The translations under genes were made by a program, and so were the position numbers. DNA of 64,000 nucleotides, from positions 1 to 64,000 of the forward strand of contig JAZKJV010008870.1 of the NCBI GenBank assembly GCA_037367405.1. The letters run 5' to 3'. Source of the stretch: Ottelia alismoides. Taxonomy: Eukaryota > Streptophyta > Magnoliopsida > Alismatales > Hydrocharitaceae. Of the stretch, positions 23,202-33,097 are shown one piece after another. The first letter of the stretch is position 1. The number at the start of each line of letters is the position of its first letter. Below the pieces are notes generated by a model. That model was not told the origin of the DNA. It made no database searches and saw only the letters and a list, made by a program, of their open reading frames with translations.

Positions 23202-23863
23202 TGTAACGTCCCAACATTTAAATATAGTCCCACCTTTAAAACTCACAAAGTATGAGTGTGTGATTATAAGAGGTGATGATTACTATTTGATACCTTAGAT
23301 ATAAGCATTTTAGGTCGTTGTCAAGGGATCCAATCGGATTCGGATCTAACAAGTTGTCGGGCCAATTTTCCTCAAGAACAAACCGGGGACCTACGCTCTG
23401 TCCATTCGTGTATTACCCACCAAGTTCTTAGGGTCAATTTTTCTCGACCAATAATGGTGTGGTGATTTAAACTTGGGACATTACAAAAGATATCAGAGTT
23501 GGTTCTCTCTAATAGTGGAAATGGCTACCTGAGAGGTGAAGCCAATCCTACAAAGAGATAAGAAGAAAAGGCTACCTGGAACGTGAAACCACCACTATCA
23601 TTGGGAAATAAGTGATGAGAATTGTTGCAATGAGGACGATATAAATATAAGTGGGGGAGATTGTAATAATTCCAAAAATAGTCCAACACCGTAAACCCAC
23701 GAAGTGGAAGACTGAGTTATAAGTGGTATCAATTATTACTTGACAACTTAAGCTTAAGCATTTTTGATGGTTGTCAATCGATCTAATTGAGTCCGAACCT
23801 AACAAGCTGTAATATTCAATTTTCCTCGATAACGGTCTAAAGATCTAAGCCCGGGACATTATA
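23202..23863 (+). mobile_element. TRIM-type miniature LTR retrotransposon
   Basis: Two direct terminal repeats: 23202-23485 (TGTAACGTCCC ... GGGACATTACA) and 23662-23863 (TGTAATAATTCC ... GGGACATTATA). Between them are only 176 bp, holding a TATCAGAG word at 23491 (tRNA-iMet primer-site core) and a polypurine tract AGTGGGGGAGA at 23650-23660. Flanks are ATTGG on the left and ATTGA on the right, a 5-bp duplication with one change. There is no coding capacity, so it needed proteins from another element. The right repeat is shorter, so it has lost sequence. I considered Cassandra because of the TGTAA start but did not see its 5S-like block. Confidence 0.75.
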
Positions 23864-24419
23864 ATTGAGACAGAGGGATTATGGTCCTATATATATTATT
23901 CTGAGTATTAATCTCAAATGGTGTATGTTGAAATGACTTCCAAGTCAATCCATTCTATTTAACATGTTAGTTTCGGCACCGATTTTTTTTCTTTCATTTG
24001 AATTTTGAACATTTCTATGAAATATGGTAGAGAAATTTATTTGGTATCGACGTGTTCAAGAGTTCTTCCATGATTATTTGGTCATCCAAATGTGCAGATA
24101 TAATGCTAGTTTAATTAATGATGGGAGAGACAAGATCTTAGTCCACGATTTTGAAACATTCCATACAATGTATCGGCCAACGTGGACCCTTTTGCAAATA
24201 AAAGGGTACCAATTTTCCTTCTCCGTCTGAAGAACATTTACCCAATTCTAATGTGAAAGGTGTTCGCCCTTAAGTGATATGATGATGTCCAAGTTTATAT
24301 AAGTTACGCTCGCTACTGGTCTTCTCGCAGTCTTTTATGTTAAATTATCTTTGTTTTTTTAAATAATATCAAATCATTTTACATAGAGACTGTAGAGAGA
24401 CGGGCAACAAGTTACACCG
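23864..24419. other. Unassigned sequence
   Basis: AT-rich; no domain in the short frames, no element ends. A plus-strand frame at 24024-24230 (68 aa) resembles nothing I know. Confidence 0.3.
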
Positions 24420-24933
24420 TCAATCCCTTTTGGATGACAAATCCAATTCTTCAAAAACAACATCCATAGACCTGGGAACCATAGCATTGCTATGCATAAT
24501 TTTCTGAACCCTCTTAAGGAGCTTTACAGCTTCAGTCTCCAAGAACCCAAAGGTATCAAACCCGAAAGAGATGAAAACATGTTGATTATCAATACAAGCC
24601 TTCTCATATTTCACAACTTTAGCGAGGCAACTTTCTGTGCAACGTATCCTGCAGTAAAATCACTTTTTATTAGATCAACTAACAGAGGCACTCCAGTCAA
24701 ATCAACACATGTATGTTTTCCTCCAGCCCATCCAAAAATTAAAACATCTGCTGGTCTGAGTGTGGATCTCCCCTCATGTGTGGATCAGTCAAAAAATTCA
24801 TAGATGCTTCTTTCTTTGACACAACCCCGGCCAAGAATATTTGAGAGCTGCTTAAGCTTGCCTTAATAGGGTTGAAATGTACTTTCGTAGACACCTTCAA
24901 AAGAAGAAAGTCCTCTCCTTTCATACATGTCAA
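24420..24933 (-). pseudogene. C-terminal tail of a plant reverse-transcriptase-like family
   Basis: Minus-strand pieces in two or more frames match, in order, the C-terminal tail of a repetitive plant reverse-transcriptase-related protein family: N-F-L-T-D-P, L-R-P-A-D-V-L-I-F-G-W, C-V-D-L-T-G-V, D-F-T-A-G-Y, Y-E-K-A-C-I-D-N-Q-H, F-D-T-F-G-F-L and V-M/I-H-S-N-A-M-V-P-R-S-M. The tail in this family ends with a short F-A-I-Q-K-G-L-A stretch, here seen near 24420-24440. The reverse transcriptase core itself is absent from the window. The frame breaks at least twice, so it is a fragment. I know this family only from memory of plant proteomes; its exact element class (LINE-like or other) is unsure. 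Confidence 0.55.
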
Positions 24934-25179
24934 GATAGTTGGAGTTGCTCATGGCAAACAATCCATAATAATTATTATCAGCTACATTAACTATCGGAGC
25001 TTCTCATGTCCTAGCTGAGCAATTACATATTTTCCGGTTTTTATCATCCACATGGTTTATCGATCCTTGTTGGCATGGTCGAGCAATTTCGATTGTCTAT
25101 TGGTTGTCAATGTGATGGAGACTACGACTCCTGCTGATGTGGTTGAGCACTTTTTGATCTTGTATTGGTTGACTTGAAC

Positions 25180-25369
25180 CACTTAATGGTCTAGTGGTAG
25201 TACAGTGTGTCTACCACACAAACAACCAAGGTTTAGATCCCACTCTGCAGAGGTTGCGTTAGGTAGTCGATGATCATCGTAAAAAATAGTCAAATCTTTG
25301 AGCATGGATTTGAGCAAGAATCCATGTAGCCGACCCTACTTATAGTAGGAGAAGACTTAGTACATTTTT
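25180..25369 (+). mobile_element. tRNA-derived SINE, 190 bp, 17-bp TSD
   Basis: The 5' part carries an internal RNA polymerase III promoter: A box TGGTCTAGTGG (25187-25197) and B box GGTTTAGATCC (25230-25240), spaced as in a tRNA gene. The 3' end is 'TAGTACATTTTT', a T-rich tail like those of Au-type plant SINEs. The element is flanked by a perfect 17-bp direct repeat, TATTGGTTGACTTGAAC, at 25163-25179 and 25370-25386, as made by LINE-type target-primed insertion. It has no protein-coding capacity and depends on a partner LINE. Confidence 0.85.
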
Positions 25370-25386
25370 TATTGGTTGACTTGAAC

Positions 25387-26010
25387 TTGTTTACTTAAAA
25401 ATTGCTGAGATCTCACATAATACCTCAATATCTTTGGTAGGAGGCATATGAGTTGGGTAGCTAACATGGCATACTACATGGTTGACCATGTCCATAGCTT
25501 TTGTTTTTTTTTCTGTAATGGGTTAGTTCTTGTAAACATGTTAAAGAGAGATAATCAAGCCTCGTACATCATGGAAGCGTGTGGATCGGATCATATCTAA
25601 TCAAAACGGACTCGTTTTATAAATCGAGATAATAGCAGAAATTAAAAAGCAATGAAGCCATATGGATTAGGAACCCATTCCATCAAGATCACATGGATAA
25701 AAGGATGTATCTTAATGCATGGTCGTGATTTTTGGGTCTCTAAATTAGGGGGCATCATCCTTAAGTTTGATTTGACGGAAACAATACTTGTGGGCGTGGG
25801 TATGAGCCACGTGCTTCCTACAATCTAGAGAGTTGGCCTTTGCCTCCTTGCTCTTGATTTCATTAAATAAAATCCTCCTCATTTTTAATGATTCTATGGA
25901 ACTGAAGATAAAGAATCTCTACGTGAATTAGGTAAACCAATTGAGCAACACGGGAACGGTTACTAACGAGAACATCATCTGGGCAGAGGGATGACCTATG
26001 GCTAGGCGTG
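25387..26010. other. Unassigned sequence
   Basis: No gene or element seen between the SINE and the Gypsy LTR that starts at 26011. No polypurine tract precedes that LTR. Confidence 0.35.
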
Positions 26011-28603
26011 TGATGAATATCCATTTCATCACATTTGTTTTACCATTTTAGTCTTAAAATCCCTAGCTAATTGCATGTAAATATCATTATTTTGTACAAA
26101 TTAACATTCATTATTTATTCTGTTTATTTTATATAGAATACAATTAGAATAAATAAAAGAAAAATAATAAAATGTCGATGGTATTTTATGACCCTAACCC
26201 CAGAGACCAAGTCAAGAATTGATTTGATCGACAAGGAATAAAGTCAGGAAGATAAGGGTCAAAAATACAATAAAGACCTTAATTTTTACCCTTCAATAAT
26301 TTATTTTTTGGATCTATTTTATTCTTTATTATTTATACCTCAAATAAAGAAATTCTGAACATGAAAGTTGTGGATAAAAATATATAGAAAAGTACAAATT
26401 TTATTTCACACAAAAATAATACACAGTATACTTTTTATACTCAAAATAATATTCCAAAACCCTACCTTCCCGTACCCATATCTTCTCCATATGAACTCAA
26501 AATGTATCAAAATCATCTTTAGTTGTATATAACTTTTAATAACTATTTAATGAAGATGGTTTCATTCAATTTGGAGTTAAGACGTTAAAGTTAAGTTTTG
26601 GACCCATGTTATATATACAATATGCCTATACATAAATAGAAGGGAAAATATTATTTTGATTCTTTTATTCATTTTACATTTTTATACCCATGTAAATATA
26701 TTTATATTCTATTAAAAATATAATAATAAAATAAAATCATAAAAAATACATTAAAATAAAAGAGATACAAAAATACATAGATGAATATACTACTTATACT
26801 TATATAATAAGTATACATATTTATTTAAATATACATATTACATCAGAAAAATATAACAAAAATATATTATGTATATAAAAATAAGTTATAAATATATAAA
26901 TTAAGTGTATAAAATAATAAAATCAAGGGTATAGATAAAAATAAATATACAAAACATAGGTCAATATACCTATAAATGGACCCTTAAAAAGAAACTTATA
27001 ATAAAATAACTCATAAAATAAAAACAAATCATAATAAAATATGACATAAAATAATAAATATTTTTTTAAATATTTTAATTAAAAATTAATAAAATAAGTT
27101 ACCAATTTAGTTTAATTTATTTTCAATTTTTATTCCTGATTTATCTTTTTACGAATGATGAGGCCTAATCAGGGCCTGCCATCTGTTGACCTAGGTCAAC
27201 TATCTGACCCAGGTCATAGACTTGTCAAAATAGCTAACCCCGTCTCTTCTCGATTTTCCCTATCAATTCATAGATCGAGGACCTTTGACTCCTTCATGTA
27301 TTATCTTGACAAGACACTGACCTTTCATGTGGGCCCATTCCTCTCCTCTTACCATCCTTGTTTCGCGCGAAAACCCTAGATTAGAACCTCTCATCCATCG
27401 CATGTACATAAACTCGCCTCTTGTCATTTTGAGTTTTGGATTCCCTTAGCAACGTGTTTTCCCCTCAAATCTGGGCCTTGATCTTGAGCTTGGTGACAAC
27501 GATCTCGGCCGATCGTTCTTGTAACTTGGGAGACGGTGTAGAGGTGGTTCCCACCATCTTCGGTGAAGCTTGCCATCGGGGTCTCATCTCATGGCTTCCT
27601 GCCATTCAAGGTTCGTTTCTTTAGCACTTTAAGCCATTAATTCTAGGTTTTTTTGTATGCTTTTATTTTGTGCTTTAATCCACTATTTAAGCTTGGGATT
27701 AGGAAAATAGCTTTCGTCGGAGCTCTCGAGCTCCAGCCACCATTCCCACTGTCACCCCTCCTATTTCGACTAGCACATCCACCCCATCGTCTTTTCCCAA
27801 CGCTTCTCCACTTGTCACGCCACTAATCAAACTAGGTCGGTGATCGATGTGGACCAGAGAGGCCCAACTCCACCGTCATCGTCGGACCTCCCCGCCCTGC
27901 CCATTTCATGTCGATCCTTCACCAAGAACAACCAGGACTGCCCCCCTTTGTACCACAGTTTCTTTCATCTACTTTGCAGGTCCTGAAGGGTGTGTCTAAG
28001 CGCTGATTTTGCCAAATAAAGAGCTCCAGGTCCTCCTTTAGACTCATGTTCTCCATCGCTCATACGATGACTTCCATACTCATCTGAGGTATCTCGGAGC
28101 TATAGCAAAGATGCAATAAAGTCAAGAGATCATTGGCCAAGCTCTATATTTTTGGAGAAGCGCGCAACATTGAATCAAAACTCACCCAGCGCGAGTTCAT
28201 CCTCTGTTCTTCCTAGTATCTCGAGTGTTGTCCAATTAAGATCCGCCTTTTAAATCCAGCAACAGGCACCAGATTGAAGAGCCCTCAGCCGTAGGATCCT
28301 TGCACTAGATCTAATCTTTGACATTAGCTGAGAAGTGGTATCGCGGGCCCCAAAGACGACACGCGTCACGTCAATCACCCTCAACCACATGATTGAGCAC
28401 ATATAGGGGGTTAATTTCATATCCAGTCCCCCATGTTTTTATTATTTCTTTTTATTCCTGTAATTATTTTTATTATCTTACAATTTTATGTAAAAATTGC
28501 ATTAGAATCCATGAAATATTTGATATTTACTTTTAGGTCTAGTCCACTCACCTCATGTACGTCCCACATGAGGTGGTGATTTTGAAGTTAGGCTCATATG
28601 GGT
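26011..28603 (+). repeat. Outer Gypsy LTR, left part
   Basis: Starts TGATGAATATCCATTTCATC, the family LTR start, then the GACCCTAACCC and GATCGACAAGGAATAAAGTC blocks, long AT-rich stretches, and a less AT-rich part (27150-27620) with the same type of short exon-like segment as the inner element has at 29780-29985. It is cut at 28603 by the inner Gypsy element and probably resumes at 37822. Whether it is a solo LTR or a 5' LTR is unknown, because no gag or pol of this orientation follows beyond 38890. Confidence 0.6.
28547..28603 (+). repeat. 57-bp flank, left copy
   Basis: Immediately left of the inner LTR. It is repeated at 37765-37821 with one mismatch (base 28559 A against G). It contains the small inverted repeat CCTCATGT / ACATGAGG. 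A Gypsy insertion normally duplicates about 5 bp, so this is not a normal target duplication. Confidence 0.9.
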
Positions 28604-31600
28604 TGATGAATCCACGATTCATCGCCTTTATTATTTTATTTTAGCTTCATTTTCTTAGTCAAACACATGTAAATACCCATTAATTTCATAATTTTACCAT
28701 TTTGCATGCATTTGTTAAAATTGCATTTTTAACACTTTTTGTACATAAATAAAAGAATAAAGAAGAAAAGAAAAAGAAAAGAAAAATAAAGGATGTAGTT
28801 ATGCAATAAATACAGACTGACCCAAACCCAGAGAGAAGGTCAAGACTTGACCTGATCGACCAGGAATAAAGTAGGGGGAGATAGGGTCGTTTGTCAGAAA
28901 AATCAAAAATATCTTGTAAATATTTTTCATGTATATTTGTACAAAACTTACATTATTTTATTTGTACATAATTTGACCTCAAACTAATTATTTTTGTAAA
29001 TAAAAGTTGTAAATAAAATTGTGTTGTAAATAATAAAAATATTTGTAAAATAAAATATTATATATATTGCAAATAATTACACCCAGAAAAAGCCACAAAG
29101 TGATAATTGAAACATCAATTCCGGCTCCACACAAGCTCAAATTGAACCAAACTCACTTCCATCATACTATAAATTAAATTATCTTTCAAATGGCTGTGGT
29201 TTCATTATTTTTGGAGTTACGGTTAAAAAGTCGGTTTTCTGGGGTGTTTTGTGCAGTTTTCCTATATATTTGATGAACATATTTATTTATATTTATTTTT
29301 ATACATAATATATATTGTAAATATTGTTTTCATTAAAAAAATTATTAAAAAAATAAAAATTAAAAAAATCCTTTATAAAAATTATTTCCTTATTTGCACA
29401 TATGTACATTATACTATATGTATATAATATATGTATACAATTAATTTCCCTAAATAAAAATTACCAAAAAAATTAATTGTCTCACATTAATTAATTTAAT
29501 TTATTTTATTACGAAAATCATATGTAATTATTTAATTTATTGATTTATTTGAATTCATTTGATTTGATAACTTACCTTTTATGTAAAGATTTGATTTTGT
29601 GCCTTAAATAGCCACCATTAAGGTGGCTAATTGATTTTTGGAAATTATTTAATTTATTTATTTTAATTAATTACGAAATTCGTTTTTAATTAATTATTTA
29701 TTTTATTTATTTAATTATTTTATTAATCCATCCAATAAACACATTCCTTTTTTGTAAATATTTTCCTTTTTTGATTTTTTGCCTCTTTTTAATGGGCTCC
29801 TCCTCCCTCATTCACATTTGATCGATCTTTGGCGGAGAGGAGCCCAGCTTCCGAGAGGTTTCTTGTTGAAGAGGGTCCTAGCCTCCGATCCAGTCGGTGA
29901 CAGCGGCTTGAGCTTCGTCGAGGCCATCATGGCTTGTCCGATCCCCGAGGTGAGATCCACTTTTATTTCTTGTCGTTTCTCGTAGGTAAATCGTAGACTT
30001 AGATTTTAGCGTAGGTGTAGTGATTAGTTTTTTAGATTAAAAATTCCATCACGATTTAATCCACGCCCGCCACCGAATTTTTCACCTCATTTTTCGTGTC
30101 CCTCCATTTCATTTCTATCTCACATAATCTATCACCTCCGGTCACACACGGTGACCGGAGCCCACGGATCTATCTCCCATTTCACGGATCCGAACTCATC
30201 CACACCTCCTATTATTGTGCATAAATAAAAAAATAATAAAAAAAAAATAAAAAAAATCATATAAGGGTTTTTCCTGTTCATCTTACATTTGTTTTTGCAG
30301 GGAAAACATAAAAATTTTTGCTTTTCTCACTAACGGTTGTTTTGCAGGAATAAAGAAAAAATTTAAAAAAAAACATTTATTTTTATCTCTAACCATTTTC
30401 CTGCCGGTTAAAAGCAAATAAAACAAAAAAATAAAGAAAATAAAAAAAAAACAAGCACAGGGGCGGGTCGTCACCCCCGCGCCCCCTCTTCCAGCCCACG
30501 CGGCGGCGCCGCCCAGCGCGCCTACGCCCAACCGCCTCCTGCCAAAGCCGCTCCCCCGCGCTTCCTCGCGGGCGGAGCTCCGACCTCCAGGCGCGCCACT
30601 CCTCCTCACGCGGCAACCGCCCCGCCGCGTCCAGCCACTCCGCACGGGCCGACCTCCTCCTAGCCCTCACGCGCGCCCGCTCCGTGATCATCCCACCTGT
30701 GCGCCCAGGCCCGCGCCCTCGTGCACGGAACCCGCGCGGCCGCCCAGCGCCATCTCCGCTTAGCGGCGACGCACCCATCCCTCGCGCGTCCGCGCGTGCC
30801 GACCCGTCGACGCCAGCCACCAGCCCAGACCGTCGGGCGCCGCCGTGCCCCCGACTCCATCGCGCACCCCGGCCGCCCCTGAACCGCTCGAGCGGCTGCG
30901 CCGCCCCTCCAGGCATCCTTGTGGGCGGCGGCGGCTCCATTTCACTTGGACTCCATCCCTCTTGCTTGGAAACGAAGGAACATAAGAAGCCCTAGGGTTG
31001 GATTATAAAATTGGAACATTTACATAAAGTCCCTCAGAGGTTTTCATAACTACAAAGAAACCCCCGCTTCAGAACAAGTCACATGTGAAGCACATGTTCA
31101 CTGGGTAATTTTCACTTTCCATCTGCTCTTTACTTCTTGTTATTTTGTAGTGCATAAACTGTTAATAATTGCAATTTGGCCCCACATTTTCAGACTCAAA
31201 TGTGCTTGCTTTTTGTGATCAAATAAATGTTTGTATGAGCCTAAAAATTTTGTAAAAATTGGTGTAAGCTCCTGCTATGGTATTCTTCATTGTATACATT
31301 TTTCAGATCTTTTTGTTGCCGTTTGATATATTTAAAAAAAATCAAAAACTTTGTCTTTTTGCATATCTCAACTTTGAAAATTCATAAAAAAATAGAAAAA
31401 TTGCCTAAAAATTCCAAAAATATTTCTGTAGGTGCATTTTAATCTCTTTAATTTTCTGAGCATTTTTTTACCTTTTAAAAAAAATACAAAAATAGTGTAG
31501 TGTGTGTGTATGTGTGTGTCTATTCATTTGTGCTTATTTGAAAAATACAAAAAAAAGGTTGCGTGTGCTTTTTATCATTTGTGAATATTGTTTGTCTTTT

Positions 31601-31859
31601 AAAAAAATAAAAAAATACAAAATACAAAAACCACTAAAAAATTAACTCTGAAATTTGACTGCTTAGTTTTTAAATCGTGCTCCTTGTGTTCGACCCTGGT
31701 CGCTATACCAGGTAAAAAGAATAGCGAAAGACCGCTTACATTCATTTTCTTGATTTTCTGAGTGGTTTACAAATTTTTCCGTTGACCGAATTGATCGATT
31801 AAGGACAACGACATTGTGATTTATCTTCCACCTTAGTCGCGTCGATTTTCGGGTCATCA
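28604..31859 (+). repeat. 5' LTR of inner Gypsy element (3256 bp)
   Basis: Starts TGATGAATCCACGATTCATC and ends TTCGGGTCATCA, so its outermost bases are TGATGA / TCATCA. Three bases later comes a tRNA-Asp-type primer-binding site, which fixes the 3' end. A 3.26-kb LTR is long but usual for Athila/Tat relatives. Inside, 30470-30960 is a strong GC-rich island in an otherwise AT-rich LTR, and near the end the CTCCTTGTGTTCGACCCTGG motif typical of this lineage appears (31680). Open frames in the GC island on both strands are compositional and not called genes. Confidence 0.85.
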
Positions 31860-31862
31860 GAA

Positions 31863-31880
31863 TGGCGCCGTTGCCGGGGA
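31863..31880 (+). other. Primer-binding site (tRNA-Asp type)
   Basis: TGGCGCCGTTGCCGGGGA is complementary to the 3' end of plant tRNA-Asp and is the classical primer site of Athila/Tat Gypsy elements. It primes minus-strand DNA synthesis. It lies 3 bp after the LTR end. Confidence 0.9.
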
Positions 31881-33097
31881 GCACGGCTTTGTAGTCATTT
31901 TTCTATCTTGTCTCTCTATATCATAATTGCTTTCTGACCTTCTCTCTTTGATTTTTGTGCGAGGTACTGCTTGGACGACTTGGAGTTTACTATTTGGAGG
32001 ACCCGCATAAGAAGAAGAGCAGGGAGGAGAAGAAGATATTTTTTTTATTTGAGAGAACAATTATTCTTGTAATAATTTAGGACTTTGAACCTGTGGACTT
32101 GGACTTTCCTCGAGGTCTGTTTCGTCAAGTGCCGGTGCACTTGGGGGACCTCACCGCCGTTTTCCGTGTTTTTGATTTTACCGCCATAACTTGCTATTTG
32201 ATTCTCGCAGTTTTAGCCCCTAGACGTAGGAATTTTTGTTGATTGTGACGTAAATTTCTAAGGCCCAACACCTAATAGAATATCTGTTCCTATAGAACGT
32301 AATTGGACCTTACTAAAATTAATTGAAAAAGTTAGTCTAATTGGATTTGAGATCACGTGCCGTGAGGAGTCACATACAGCGCTGGCAGGACCCGTTGTGG
32401 CGGGCACCGAGTGACTCTCAAGATCGGACTCCGGACTCGATTCGGTTAGCTAACTATTGTTCTTCACGATCAATAGAAGTTGCTTATCTAAGGCCGATTT
32501 CTTCGTGCATCATATAGTTAGTTTATATTCTGTCTTTAATTTTATGCGCGGATCATATTGCATGTAGAGTGCTGGAGTAAGGTACGCATTTTCTATCTCT
32601 TCATGCATCATTGTGTTTGATCGTGCATTGGCTTTCTCGATCCCTCCCCCTGTTTTTGGACTCAAATTAATCAAAGAGGAAATCGGAAAGCTCGTTAGGC
32701 GTTTATTCTTGAAAATATCCAAAAAAATCACAAAATCAAAAATTAAAAAAATGGGCTGCTAATTGAACTTGACCTTCAAAATTAAACGTAATTGACCACT
32801 TCATTGTATTGGGAGAGCAATCCCCTCATTGTCTGCGTTTTTATTTGCTCGCGTACACACTAAGGAGTAGTGCCCAAATCCTATTCAAGCCTCCTAAGTG
32901 TTTGTACAACTTTTGTTTGATCACCTAACTCTTAAAATTGAAAAGATAAAGACCGAACTCTCACGGTCAGATTTGTGTTGAGTTGGTGAACTGAGGGTTT
33001 GCTTTGTGTTTTGTATGTCTTTGGTGTGAGTCAGTTACGATCATTCTTTGAATCATTAGCAGTCACCTTTCCTCCCTCCCTTCATTTCCCTCTCTTC
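31881..33097 (+). other. Untranslated leader of inner Gypsy element
   Basis: About 1.2 kb between the primer site and gag with no conserved frame. Packaging signals would be expected here but cannot be recognised from one copy. Confidence 0.6.

Noticed and set aside
30283..30995. Long overlapping frames on both strands (up to 183 residues) in the GC-rich part of the 5' LTR
   Set aside because: They overlap on both strands, are dominated by R, G, A and P, show no domain, and follow from GC content; one runs into a T/A homopolymer region coding for F and K runs.
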